Assembly: GCF_011038795.1 (NCBI RefSeq)
Contig: NZ_JAAKDU010000004.1
Span: 62,001 to 126,000 of the forward strand
Origin: Streptococcus tangpeifui
GTDB lineage: Bacteria > Bacillota > Bacilli > Lactobacillales > Streptococcaceae
DNA length: 64,000 nucleotides
Reading direction: 5' to 3'
Shown: positions 46,017 to 55,228 of the stretch, in pieces
Numbering within the stretch: position 1 is the stretch's first letter
How the letters are laid out: every line of letters starts with the position of its first letter
Notes under the pieces: generated by a model
The model's input: the letters and a program-made list of their open reading frames with translations, nothing else
Told to the model about the DNA's origin: nothing
The model's database searches: none
Program-made: the position numbers and the translations under genes

Positions 46017-46466
46017 TTATCGGCGCTTCTGCGTGTGGGCTATTCCCCTGTCAGTCTTGTCGTTGGAATATTGGCGTAAGTATAGGAAATAAAGGGCAAA
46101 TAATACTAAAATGACCAAATCAGAGATAAATTGCCAACCAAAAACCTGAATACGATTTCTAAAAAGACTGGTCAATAGCATCAGAAGGGCATCTCCCCAG
46201 AAAGCAAGGCCAGCTAAAGTAAGCGCTGAGTTTCTTTTGAAAAGATAGAAAATTGGACTCAAGATACCAGCTAACAAATGACTGAACCACACAATCACAA
46301 AGACAATAGGATAGTTAGTAAAGTAACCTTCAACGGCTGAGTTATAATGTTCTGTAAAATAGGTCTGATTGCGCGTCATTACCATGACAAAATCATAGCA
46401 ACCTATCAGACTCAAGAAAAACATGAACACAGCAAAACTAAGGCCAAATCCAGTTAATTTTCTCAT
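46017..46466 (-). CDS. Small four-helix membrane protein, unknown function
   Basis: 149 residues with about four hydrophobic segments (approx. 6-28, 50-72, 80-102, 110-132) and a basic C terminus. I do not recognise a family. Its ATG overlaps the stop of the XRE-AbrB regulator (ATGA), so the pair is translationally coupled; it may be the regulated or regulating partner. Confidence 0.75.
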   Translation of the reverse strand: MRKLTGFGLSFAVFMFFLSLIGCYDFVMVMTRNQTYFTEHYNSAVEGYFTNYPIVFVIVWFSHLLAGILSPIFYLFKRNSALTLAGLAFWGDALLMLLTSLFRNRIQVFGWQFISDLVILVLFALYFLYLRQYSNDKTDRGIAHTQKRR

Positions 46467-46876
46467 TTCCTTAACCCCATTTCTTCAAAAGCTTGGGTAA
46501 AAAAATCGCTATTCAACAAGGCCAAGCCTTGATTGATATCCCCTAAAACCATAAGACTGTCACCTTTTTGGATGTTAAACAGTTTTCTTGCTCGTGCAGG
46601 AATGACGATTTGCCCCTTTTCACCAACAGTCACTGTCCCAAAGATATACTTACCCTCTTTGACTTTTCCTGCAAAAGAAGAGACATCACCATTGACCAGC
46701 TCATCTAAGCTGATGTCAAAGATTTCTGCCAAACGGCTTGAAGAAACAATATCCGGTAAACTGTCACCCAATTCCCACTTACTGAGGGTTTGACGAGACA
46801 CGCCCACTTTTTCAGCTAATTTTTCTTGAGAATAACCTGCCTTTTTCCTGAGCAGAACAATTGTTTCACCAATCAT
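46463..46876 (-). CDS. XRE-type HTH regulator with AbrB-like C-terminal domain
   Basis: 137 residues combining two DNA-binding folds: an HTH_3 domain (about 1-62; YSQEKLAEKVGVSRQTLSKWE) and a SpoVT/AbrB-type swapped-hairpin domain (about 78-120; FGTVTVGEKGQIVIPARAR…LFNIQKGDSLMVLGD). The joint domain order is known among Firmicutes regulators of stress or membrane proteins. It is coupled to the small membrane protein downstream, which it may control. Confidence 0.85.
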   Translation of the reverse strand: MIGETIVLLRKKAGYSQEKLAEKVGVSRQTLSKWELGDSLPDIVSSSRLAEIFDISLDELVNGDVSSFAGKVKEGKYIFGTVTVGEKGQIVIPARARKLFNIQKGDSLMVLGDINQGLALLNSDFFTQAFEEMGLRK

Positions 46877-46978
46877 ACTTTTCCTACCTCTTTTTTAAAC
46901 CCATTATAGAGCCTTCTTATCCGACTTTCAAGCACGTTTTCTTGGCAAAACGAGAGGAGTTTTGTTAAAAATTCTAGC

Positions 46979-47018
46979 AAAAAAGCTTGGGACAAAAATC
47001 CTAAGCTTGATTTTTTTG
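46979..47018 (-). terminator. Terminator downstream of thrS and repeat copy 5
   Basis: AAAAAAGCTTGGGA / TCCTAAGCTTGATTTTTTT hairpin, usable in both directions. Confidence 0.7.
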
Positions 47019-47403
47019 TGCAGCACTAAATAATTGACGTAGTGGTTGGGAGCCCTTATCTTGGAGCATAGTTCCATCTTCAGATGCCCCTAAATGGTCC
47101 ACTGAACTGTTTAACTACCCCTGCAAACGGATAGGCCAAACAGTCTGAGAGACCATTTGAAAAAACCAAAATCAACTGTGCAGAGGTGGAATAGAATTCC
47201 GCCAGTGGACTTTGGCAGTCTGGGAATAGACTGCCAAAGCCTGTCACCTAAAAATAGGAAAGTGGCAGAGGCCTGAACCTTAAAATAAGAAAGCGAGGAA
47301 AATCAATTTCTTCAAATGATTGATTTCTTATACGTAATCTTCAGAGATTACAATGCTTTGTGGGTGAGGGCTAAGCCATCATGGCTGTTTGTCCCACTCT
47401 CTT
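47019..47403. repeat. Intergenic mosaic repeat, copy 5
   Basis: Shares with copies 2 and 6 the blocks GGTTGGGAGCCCTTATCTTGG, CAACTGTGC.GAGGTGG, CACCTAAAAATAGGAAAGTGG, the GTAATCTTCAGAGATTAC hairpin and the terminal GTCCCACTCTC, which abuts the 3' end of thrS. No coding sequence. Confidence 0.8.
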
Positions 47404-47410
47404 CTTTATC

Positions 47411-49366
47411 TTATTTTGCTTCTTCTTCGACTGGCCGAGATTTGCGGGCAATATCCGCTAAGATGTTTTCAACAAATTCATCCAAAGCTTCGGTATGGGT
47501 CTGCTTGCTGCCGTAGCGACGAACATTGACAGATTTGTCTGCCATTTCCTTGTCACCAACAATTAATTGATAAGGAACTTTTTGGGTTTGGCTTTGGCGA
47601 ATTTTGTATTGCATCTTTTCATTGCGCTCGTCAACTTCAACCCGGATACCGCGGTCACGCAAAGCATGAGCAACTTCCCAAGCATAGTCTACATGAACAT
47701 CATTAGAAACAGGAATAACGGTAACTTGTTGCGGTGCTAACCAGGTTGGGAAAGCGCCCTTATAAGTTTCAATCAGGATAGCTGTGAAGCGTTCCATAGT
47801 TGAGATGACTCCACGGTGAATCATGACTGGACGGTGTTCCTCACCATCGGCTCCGATATATTTAAGATCGAAGCGTTCAGGAAGCAGGAAGTCCAATTGG
47901 ATGGTTGACAGGGTTTCTTCATTACCAAGGGCGGTCTTAACTTGGATATCCAATTTTGGACCGTAGAAGGCAGCTTCCCCTTCAGCTTCGAAATAATCCA
48001 CGCCCATATCATCCATGGCACCCTTGAGCATGCGTTGCGCATTTTCCCACATTTCATCATCATCAAAGTACTTGTGAGTATCCTTAGGATCGCGGTAGGA
48101 CAGACGGAAGCGATAATCAGACAGGTTGAAGTCTTCATAGACATCAATAATCAACTTAAGAATTTTCTTGAATTCTTCTTGAATTTGTTCAGGAGCGACG
48201 AAAGTATGACCATCGTTGAGAGTCATTTCCCGCACTCGCTGTAACCCAGTCAAGGCACCAGATTTTTCATAGCGGTGCATCATGCCAAGTTCAGCAATAC
48301 GAATTGGCAGTTCTCGGTATGAGTGGACATGGTTCTTATAGACTTGGATATGGTGAGGACAGTTCATGGGACGCAAAACGAATTCTTCGCCATCCCCCAT
48401 ATCCATGGTTGGAAACATATCTTCACGATAGTGTTCCCAGTGACCAGACGTTTTGTAGAGATCTACTGAAGCAATTGGTGGAGTGTAAACGTGTTGGTAG
48501 CCATCAGCAATTTCCTTATCGACGATGTAACGTTCCAAAATCCGGCGGATGGTAGCTCCATTTGGTAGCCAGAAAGGCAGACCTTGACCAACTTCTTGAG
48601 AAATCATAAAGAGATCGAGTTCTTTACCAAGTTTACGGTGGTCACGTTCTTTAGCTTCTTCCAGACGCTTGAGGTAGGCTTTGAGATCCTTCTTATCAAA
48701 CCAGGCAGTCCCATAAACCCGTTGCATCATAGCATTGTCACTGTTACCGCGCCAGTAGGCGCCAGCCACATTGAGCAAATGGAAAACTTGAATACGACCA
48801 GTTGATGGCACATGTGGGCCACGGCAAAGATCAACGTATTCCCCTTGACGATAGATGGTCAATCCGCCATCATCTTCAGAATGCTCTTCAATCAACTCCA
48901 GCTTGTAAGGGTCGTTTTTGAAAATCTCACGCGCCTCATCTTTTGTCACTTCTTCACGGATGGATGGGAAGTTTTCTTTGACAATCTTCTTCATTTCTTC
49001 TTCGATACGTGGAAGGTCTTCGTTCGAAATTTGACCAGCTTCGTTATCGGTATCGTAGTAGAAACCATCTTGAATGGCAGGGCCGACCCCCAGATGGATA
49101 TCTGGGAAAAGACGGCGAGCTGCTTGGGCGAAGAGATGGGCAGCTGAGTGACGCAGGATCCCCAAAGCATCTTCGTGGTCGGGGGTAACAATTTCTAGAC
49201 TGCCATCTTGGGTAATTGCACGTGTCGTATCAATCAGTTTATCGTTGAGTTTACCAGCTAAAGCTTTTTTAGCCAAAGAATTTGAAATTGATTGCGCAAT
49301 TTCAAAGGTTGTAATGCCAGATTCGTACTCACGAACGGCACCGTCAGGGAATGTAATTTTAATCAT
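47411..49366 (-). CDS. thrS: Threonyl-tRNA synthetase
   Basis: 651 residues, usual length. Domains in order: TGS (1-60), the editing/SAD domain (about 70-225, with [10 protein letters not shown] and the late Cys/His CRGPHVP), the class II catalytic core (about 270-535, with [11 protein letters not shown] for motif 2 and RHR-type motif 3 region [11 protein letters not shown]), and the C-terminal anticodon-binding domain (540-645). Charges tRNA-Thr and edits Ser. AAGGAGAAAATT precedes the ATG. A threonine-type T-box lies about 0.9 kb upstream, separated by a pseudogene and a small gene. Confidence 0.97.
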   Translation of the reverse strand: MIKITFPDGAVREYESGITTFEIAQSISNSLAKKALAGKLNDKLIDTTRAITQDGSLEIVTPDHEDALGILRHSAAHLFAQAARRLFPDIHLGVGPAIQDGFYYDTDNEAGQISNEDLPRIEEEMKKIVKENFPSIREEVTKDEAREIFKNDPYKLELIEEHSEDDGGLTIYRQGEYVDLCRGPHVPSTGRIQVFHLLNVAGAYWRGNSDNAMMQRVYGTAWFDKKDLKAYLKRLEEAKERDHRKLGKELDLFMISQEVGQGLPFWLPNGATIRRILERYIVDKEIADGYQHVYTPPIASVDLYKTSGHWEHYREDMFPTMDMGDGEEFVLRPMNCPHHIQVYKNHVHSYRELPIRIAELGMMHRYEKSGALTGLQRVREMTLNDGHTFVAPEQIQEEFKKILKLIIDVYEDFNLSDYRFRLSYRDPKDTHKYFDDDEMWENAQRMLKGAMDDMGVDYFEAEGEAAFYGPKLDIQVKTALGNEETLSTIQLDFLLPERFDLKYIGADGEEHRPVMIHRGVISTMERFTAILIETYKGAFPTWLAPQQVTVIPVSNDVHVDYAWEVAHALRDRGIRVEVDERNEKMQYKIRQSQTQKVPYQLIVGDKEMADKSVNVRRYGSKQTHTEALDEFVENILADIARKSRPVEEEAK

Positions 49367-49418
49367 AATTTTCTCCTTTATTTCTCTTTTTAATGTCTTT
49401 TGGCTTTACCAAATTACT

Positions 49419-49805
49419 TTAAGTAAATTTCACATAAGCAAAGTTATCACCTTGAATAGATTCAAAGTTTTCCTTGTGCCATTTGGTACCTACCATAGCC
49501 TTGTTAACATGAAGAGTAGATTTACTTTCCTTGGTCTCAATCGTTAATTGATAGCCCATTAGTAGTTTTTTCTTAAAGTCACATCGTTCCATATCTGCTA
49601 CTTCAATAACTTCTAAAACTTCTTCAGGTTTCCCCATTGCAGAAACACCTATCACTATAATTCTATCACTTGAAAAAATAAGTAAGAAATAAGCATTTGT
49701 ACTACTTCTGCCTATTCTTTTTGTAGCCCAGATAACTTTGCTATCTTCCGAATAAATTTCCTTTTCTTTTAAAAACTCAATCACTTCTTCATATTTTAAA
49801 AACAT
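49419..49805 (-). CDS. Small PH-like (YokE-like) domain protein, unknown function
   Basis: 128 residues, start ATG after GGGAGAAGAGT. The central beta-rich part (about 20-120: KVIWATKR…FLLIFSSDRIIVIG…YQLTIET.ESKSTLHV) resembles bacterial PH-like domains of the YokE type. No signal peptide or membrane segment. It lies 52 nt upstream of thrS and may be part of the T-box-controlled transcript. Confidence 0.65.
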   Translation of the reverse strand: MFLKYEEVIEFLKEKEIYSEDSKVIWATKRIGRSSTNAYFLLIFSSDRIIVIGVSAMGKPEEVLEVIEVADMERCDFKKKLLMGYQLTIETKESKSTLHVNKAMVGTKWHKENFESIQGDNFAYVKFT

Positions 49806-49889
49806 ACTCTTCTCCCTTTCCAAGATATTTATAAAAAGCTTGCTGCTCTTATTAGGCTCACCTTCTTCACTCCATTTTATTTTGCAGAT

Positions 49890-50187
49890 TTAAGTGCTTC
49901 TCCTTATCAATAAGAAGGTTTCCATCTCTGCTAGGTATTCATCGAGACGTTGAGACAGCTCTAAGAGCCACCAAATCGTCTCTGCTAGCTTTTGCTCGAG
50001 TTGATAGAGTTTCATCATAGTAACCACCTTGTTTGGTCATCACTAAACGATTTAAATTGACAATATCATTTCCAAGCGCTAGCAATTCCTCTGCGATAGA
50101 CCAAGCCTAGCCATGGTGCTTTTCTCCCAGCTGATGGTAGGCCTTTCGAATGGCGACACTTCTACTAATCCAATCGTCTGAACACAT
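49890..50187 (-). pseudogene. MazG-like nucleotide pyrophosphohydrolase family pseudogene
   Basis: The frame reads MCSDDWISRSVAIRKAYHQL…HHG, then an in-frame TAG (50107-50109), and continues WSIAEELLALGNDIVNLNRL…YYDE. After that, one missing base shifts the frame, and the rest reads YQLEQKLAETIWWLLELSQR… to TAA at 49890. This matches the small MazG-like proteins of streptococci and carries two independent lesions. It has a good start site (AAGGAGTCAGCAA ATG) 54 nt downstream of the T-box terminator. Confidence 0.72.
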
Positions 50188-50240
50188 TTGCTGACTCCTT
50201 TTAAACCTCATTATAAAAAGCTCGACTGTCTGGCACTTAC

Positions 50241-50456
50241 AAAAAAAGCGCCGCCCTAAAAAGGACGTCGCAACGTGGTTCCACCTCAATTTATCTACAG
50301 CAAAAAGCAAATGATTGCTGCAGACCTCCAGTGGTGATAAGGGAACCACCCTTTTATGTTTGCATAAAATCGAGGAAGGAGTATTCCTTGATAGGTCTGC
50401 GCTTTTTCACCAACCAAGCACTCGCTAGAAGACCAAACACAAGAAACTTGTCTTCG
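50241..50456 (-). promoter_or_regulatory. T-box leader (threonine type) with promoter
   Basis: On the minus strand a promoter TTGAAA (50485-50490) and TATAAT (50463-50468) starts a leader of about 215 nt. The conserved T-box AGGTGGAACCACG is at 50274-50286, and the terminator GCGACGTCC/GGGCGGCGC plus a T-run is at 50241-50272. A long stem GCAGACCT/AGGTCTGC encloses ATCACCACTGG, where ACC is a plausible Thr specifier codon. Uncharged tRNA-Thr would allow readthrough toward thrS. Confidence 0.82.
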
Positions 50457-50533
50457 TTACATATTATAGCAGGAATTGATTTATTTTCAAGATAAGTAAT
50501 GCATTTATTAACACTAAAATATGAATGAAAAGT

Positions 50534-51868
50534 TTAACCCAAAAAATCCCTAATGGATTTCACCATCCTGACGGGAGCTTTAACGACTTTACGAGAGGTT
50601 TTAACAGTGGTCCGGACGGCTTTTTGGGGCAGGCGGACTGCCGATTTAACGAGACGAACAGAGCGGTCTGTTGGGCTGCCTTCAACCGTCAGTGAGAACT
50701 TTTCCGCTTTTCTGGTCGAGTAAGAAATCAAAATATCCAAATAAAACTCATAGACTGCTTGACCGAAAGTCTCAGCAGAAACTTCATGCCGCTTTCTTTC
50801 CAGCTGTTCTTGGGTGAGGTCGGGTGTCAGGGCAATAGCATCTAAAATGGTATCAGCTAAGTCTTTCTCATTGTAAAAAAGGCTGCCAAACATTCGATTG
50901 GTAATCAAGTCATCTAGATAAGGATTACCGTGAGCGATGATGGGGGTCCCCATAGCTAGACTTTCGATATAAGTCAGTCCCTGAGTCTCACTAGTCGAAG
51001 CAGAAACAAAGAAATCTGCTGCCTTGTAATAGACCGAAATCTGGTCGTGGGGTACCATACCAGTAAAGATAACAGCAGAACCCAATTGTAATTGCTCTGC
51101 TTGTTTCTTGAGATCGTCCAAATAAGGACCATCACCGACAATCACTAATTTGACACGATCATTTTCCTGCAAAACTTGAGGTAAAGCAGCCAATACCGCT
51201 TGGATATTCTTTTCCGAAGAAATCCGAGACAGGCTGAGCAGCATGGTTTGATCAGGCTCAAGGCCTACTTTAACACGCAGGGCAGCTACATCATCATCGG
51301 TCACCTGGTCACAGACAAAATCCTCTAAGGGAATACCTGTCGGGATTACTCGTTTAGGAATTTTAACGCCATAGCCATCCAAGAGATTTAGGGCAATCCG
51401 GCTGGGGCAGATAACCCCATCTAAGTCTTTGAGGTAACCTCGCATGATATATTTAACCATATTAGGTCGAATCAACTTGCCTTTAGCAATGTAATCCACA
51501 TAATCCTCATACTGGGTATGATAGGTATGGACAACAGGAATGTGGAGAGCAGCTCCCACCCATTTTCCCAAGAGACCCAGACTGAATTCGGTCTGGGTAT
51601 GGATAATATCTAGTTGGTATTCTTTGGCAATCTTATAAGCCGTAATAACTCCGCGATAAACAACCCGACGATCGGTAAAAGAAACAAAAGGTACGCTAGG
51701 CAGACGGATAATAGTGGGATCTTCAAAACGTTTGACTCCCTTATCTGTTCCCGTAAAAATATAAACTTCGTGACCTTTTTTCTCTAGCTGATCCTTTAAA
51801 GTCTTGATACTGGTGGCCACGCCAGACACTTGCGGATAGTAAGTATCTGTAAATAATCCAATTCTCAT
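50534..51868 (-). CDS. GT4 glycosyltransferase, probable diacylglycerol glucosyltransferase
   Basis: 444 residues, GT-B fold. N-terminal GLFTDTYYPQVSGVATSI is typical of streptococcal glucosyl-diacylglycerol synthases. The C-terminal nucleotide-sugar site has SRISSEKN, GDGPYLDD and the EX7E-type SETQGLTYIE. A basic C-terminal tail (KAVRTTVKTSRKVVKAPVRM) suits membrane attachment. It would make the glycolipid anchor for lipoteichoic acid. It starts 1 nt after the CpoA-like gene, so the two form an operon. Confidence 0.85.
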   Translation of the reverse strand: MRIGLFTDTYYPQVSGVATSIKTLKDQLEKKGHEVYIFTGTDKGVKRFEDPTIIRLPSVPFVSFTDRRVVYRGVITAYKIAKEYQLDIIHTQTEFSLGLLGKWVGAALHIPVVHTYHTQYEDYVDYIAKGKLIRPNMVKYIMRGYLKDLDGVICPSRIALNLLDGYGVKIPKRVIPTGIPLEDFVCDQVTDDDVAALRVKVGLEPDQTMLLSLSRISSEKNIQAVLAALPQVLQENDRVKLVIVGDGPYLDDLKKQAEQLQLGSAVIFTGMVPHDQISVYYKAADFFVSASTSETQGLTYIESLAMGTPIIAHGNPYLDDLITNRMFGSLFYNEKDLADTILDAIALTPDLTQEQLERKRHEVSAETFGQAVYEFYLDILISYSTRKAEKFSLTVEGSPTDRSVRLVKSAVRLPQKAVRTTVKTSRKVVKAPVRMVKSIRDFLG

Positions 51869-51869
51869 C

Positions 51870-52871
51870 TTACAACTCCATAACCTTCTGATAGACGGCT
51901 GCTAACTGTTTAGAAACATTTTCAAGCGAGCGTGTTGTGGCCACTTGATAGCCAGCATCCCGCTTGTCAATTTCTTTATTGATCGTGCGATAAAGACTGG
52001 TTATAAATTCATCGTTATTGTGACAAAGCTCAGCTGAGCTTTCATCGATCCAGCCTTTATAGACAGGAATATCCCGTAGGACAACAGACTGATGGCTGGC
52101 TAATGCCTCTAAAACCACAATGCCTTCTGTTTCCTCATAGGACGGAAAGAAGAAGGCATCTGCCCCGCTCATAGCTCCTTCAAAAATATCTCCCTTAAAG
52201 TAGCCAGGAAAGAGAACGTTAGCGGGATGGTCCTTTTCAACCACCTTGCGGATATCGGCTGGAATCACCAGTTCATTAATTTTACCGAACCAGATGAAAC
52301 GAACCTCTGGCATTTTTTCTGCTACCTTAACAAAATCAAAGATACCTTTGCGTTTAAAATAGAGACCTGCTGAGATCACTACCTTTTGTCCCTCTTTAAT
52401 TTCAAAGTAATCACGAAAAGCTTTTTCTTTAGCAGAACTAGGCTGGTACTTGGGCAAATCAATACCGTTAGAAATTGCTGAAATCGGGGTAGTAACCCCA
52501 TAATTTTGAATTAATGACTTGGAGTACTCGGAAGGGGTAATGATGTAGTCAGCTGCCTGATAAATCTTCTTGAGATAGGTTTTAAAGACTGGAGCAACTA
52601 AATTTGATCCGATAAAAGAATTACGAAAATCCTCCATGGTAGAATGCCCATGGACGATAACCTTCTTTCCCTGCTTTTTAGCAGAATTGAGCAGAGCTAA
52701 GCTCTTGGGACCGTAGGTATTAATATGGACAATATCATAATCATCCTCCTTGGAGTCGGTCGTATAAGGAATACCGGCCATTTCTAAAGCCTTCTGCTGG
52801 TGCTTGATGGCCCGACCAATCCCCGATTTCCCAATAAGATGTTCACCTTCCAAATAGAGTAATACTTTCAT
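51870..52871 (-). CDS. cpoA: GT4 glycosyltransferase, CpoA-like (galactosyl-glucosyl-diacylglycerol synthase)
   Basis: 333 residues, start MKVLLYLEGEHLIGKSGIGR as in pneumococcal CpoA. GT-B donor-site motifs: SAGLYFKRKG and PSYEETEGIVVLEA. It adds the second sugar to glucosyl-diacylglycerol. A TATAAT -10 ends 7 nt before the ATG with only a weak GAG upstream, so translation is probably leaderless. Confidence 0.83.
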   Translation of the reverse strand: MKVLLYLEGEHLIGKSGIGRAIKHQQKALEMAGIPYTTDSKEDDYDIVHINTYGPKSLALLNSAKKQGKKVIVHGHSTMEDFRNSFIGSNLVAPVFKTYLKKIYQAADYIITPSEYSKSLIQNYGVTTPISAISNGIDLPKYQPSSAKEKAFRDYFEIKEGQKVVISAGLYFKRKGIFDFVKVAEKMPEVRFIWFGKINELVIPADIRKVVEKDHPANVLFPGYFKGDIFEGAMSGADAFFFPSYEETEGIVVLEALASHQSVVLRDIPVYKGWIDESSAELCHNNDEFITSLYRTINKEIDKRDAGYQVATTRSLENVSKQLAAVYQKVMEL

Positions 52872-52918
52872 AATCTCTATTATAGCCTATTTCGATATAA
52901 AATTCATGACTTACCAAA

Positions 52919-53395
52919 AAGGAATGGAGAGCAATCCAAAAATTAGACATTTTGGTTCCTATTCCACCCCCGAACAGCTCAAAAAGTCCAGGAGACCCTT
53001 TAAGGTTGAAAATAAGAGTCTGGGCCTTTGTCCCAGACTCGTTAGCTTAGCATTATTCTAGATTTACTAGATGGCACTGTGGTCGATTGATGGCTCTTTG
53101 GGGCGCATTCTTATTTTCAGGCGCCCCTTAAACAGTCTGCTGAACTGTTTAACTACCACACAAGACATAGGTCAAACAGTCTGCGAGACAGTTTGAGAAA
53201 ACCATATCAACTGTGCGGAGGTGGGATTGAAATGCTCCGGTTGGCTTTGGCAGTCTGGGGATAGACTGCTAAAGCCTACTACCTAAAAATAAGAAAGTGG
53301 CAGAGACCTGAGCCTTAAAATAGGAGAGCGAGGAAAATCAAATCGTGATTTTATCACGATTTACTGATTGAGTCCCACTCTCCTTTTGCTATTAG
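52919..53395. repeat. Intergenic mosaic repeat, copy 6
   Basis: Begins with the GGAGAGCAATCCAAAAATT hairpin module, includes a GAGTCTGGG/CCCAGACTC hairpin (53016-53040), AAACAGTCTGCTGAACTGTTT, ATCAACTGTGCGGAGGTGGG, the CCTAAAAATAAGAAAGTGGC block and ATCACGATTTACTGATTGAG, and ends in TCCCACTCTCC next to the 3' end of the amylase gene. Closely similar to copies 2 and 5. Confidence 0.82.
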
Positions 53396-53403
53396 CCTAT
53401 TTT

Positions 53404-54864
53404 CTACTGGATGACAGCTTGATTAACCCAAACCGAGACAGACTGAGCTTGAACTGGAAAATCGGCCCAACCATCCTGACCAATTTCAACACTGTCTGGG
53501 CAATTCCCCATAATATCCACAAAAATTTTACCAGCATTAAGCCTGCCCATATCCATCCGCTTTGAATTGGCATCCTTGTTAGAGATAACAATAGCTGAGC
53601 CATCGGGATAATCCTTATTTCCTTGATTGACCCAACCGATACAGTTAGGGGCATCGAAGTAATCAATTTGCTCCCCATAAACATGATTTTTACGAACATA
53701 GAGGAGACTGTCCAATTCCTGCTGAAAATCCTGCTGGGCAAAGTCGCCAGTAATACCGTAGTAATCGCCATAGAAGACACAAGGCAGTCCTTGTTGCCGC
53801 AGGAGAATCAAGGCGTAGGCTGCTGGCTTGAACCATTCTTCTACACAAGACTCTAGAGCTTGACCTCTTTGGGAATCGTGATTATCTACAAAGGTGACGG
53901 CAAAGGTTTCTGCATTCTGCATGAGACTGCCTTCTAAAATTTGACTGAGATCATAATTTTCCTTCCGCTGACTAGCCTCAAAGAGGTTCATGTGCAGAAC
54001 CACATCAACCAGGTCAAAAACTCCTTGTGTTTCTGCTATGTAGTCTAAATTGGCTTGGGCGTCTGTCTTCCAATATTCCGCAAAGGCATAGAGATCTGGC
54101 TTGATTTCTTCTTTGATATCATTTATGAAGTCCATCATAAAGCTGGCCTTGATGTGTTTGACTGCATCCAGACGAAGGCCTGATACCCCCGTTGTCTCTA
54201 GGAACCACTGGATCCAAGTCTTAAGGTGATCAATGACCTCTGGATGTTCAAAATCAATATCATCAAACATGAGATAATCATAGTTTCCATTCTCATTGTC
54301 TACCTGATTGGTGTCAGCCCAGCCCTTATTAATACCTTGAATCATGTAGATGCCTCGTTGGTCGTTAAGAGCATCATAGTCTACACCTGTAAAATGATAC
54401 CAATGCCACTTAAAATCGCTGTAGGTATCTTTGCGACCTGGAAAATCAAATGCGGTCCAAGCTTCAATTTCAAAAATATCCGAGACCAGTTCCATACGAT
54501 TTTCAGGATTAACCTGAATAACCTTGAAACGTTCTTTTCTATCTCCACCAGCCTTGTGGTTGAGAACAATATCAGCTATGGTTCGAATATCTAATTTCTC
54601 TAAAGTCTGGATTGCCTTGAGGTAATCTTCCTTTGTGCCATATTTCGTTGCGACTGTTCCCTTTTGGTCAAATTCTCCTAAATCATAGAGATCATAAACT
54701 CCATAACCAACATCTTCTGAACTTGTCCCTTTAAAGGCAGGTGGTAACCAAACCATACTAATCCCCAAATCTTTAAGATGTTGGGCATCCTCTGCCAAGC
54801 GCTGCCAGTGTTTTCCATCTGCTGGCAGGTACCACTCAAAATATTGCATTAAAGTACCATTCAT
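53404..54864 (-). CDS. amyA: Cytoplasmic alpha-amylase (GH13)
   Basis: 486 residues without a signal peptide. GH13 conserved regions are visible: DIVLNHKAGGD (region I), GLRLDAVKHI (region II, Asp nucleophile), FAEYWK (region III, Glu) and FVDNHDSQRG (region IV). Opening MQYFEWYLPADGKHW is typical of the bacterial liquefying/intracellular group. Degrades maltodextrins or glycogen-like glucans inside the cell. Lies downstream of ccpA in the same direction, with about 360 nt between. Confidence 0.92.
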   Translation of the reverse strand: MNGTLMQYFEWYLPADGKHWQRLAEDAQHLKDLGISMVWLPPAFKGTSSEDVGYGVYDLYDLGEFDQKGTVATKYGTKEDYLKAIQTLEKLDIRTIADIVLNHKAGGDRKERFKVIQVNPENRMELVSDIFEIEAWTAFDFPGRKDTYSDFKWHWYHFTGVDYDALNDQRGIYMIQGINKGWADTNQVDNENGNYDYLMFDDIDFEHPEVIDHLKTWIQWFLETTGVSGLRLDAVKHIKASFMMDFINDIKEEIKPDLYAFAEYWKTDAQANLDYIAETQGVFDLVDVVLHMNLFEASQRKENYDLSQILEGSLMQNAETFAVTFVDNHDSQRGQALESCVEEWFKPAAYALILLRQQGLPCVFYGDYYGITGDFAQQDFQQELDSLLYVRKNHVYGEQIDYFDAPNCIGWVNQGNKDYPDGSAIVISNKDANSKRMDMGRLNAGKIFVDIMGNCPDSVEIGQDGWADFPVQAQSVSVWVNQAVIQ

Positions 54865-55228
54865 CTTTTTGCTCCCATTAGTTTAACGATTTCGGCCACT
54901 TTACTTCTACTTCTACGACCCATTAAAATTTTTTAAAATTGAACACGCCTACGACTCTGTGGAAAAAGATAAAGGCTCCTAGATGCCTACTGCATCTGCG
55001 TCAACTTTCCTATTTTCCTTTGAGTCGCTTAACGGCTTTGTATCTTGTATTACTGTCTTTTAGTTTAGCACACTCAGACATCTGCTTAAATAAAAAAACT
55101 AGGTATGGTTCGAAAGGGCCCGCCTAAGCAGACCCTTTATTGATGCTATTAAACGAGCTGAGCTATAGCTACGTGGTTAGGCAGACTTATCTCCCTATGA
55201 TATCAAACTCCGCGAGCCGATTATGGAC
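54865..55228. other. Intergenic stretch between ccpA and amyA
   Basis: No gene supported. On the minus strand AAAGGGTC…GCCCTTT (about 55108-55136) followed by a T-run near 55085-55100 is a plausible ccpA terminator. The promoter of amyA should lie in 54880-55080 but no clear elements stand out. Confidence 0.5.

Noticed and set aside
50107..50349. Minus-strand frame running through the T-box leader as a gene
   Set aside because: The upstream part is T-box sequence in translation; only the part from 50187 is the MazG-like remnant.
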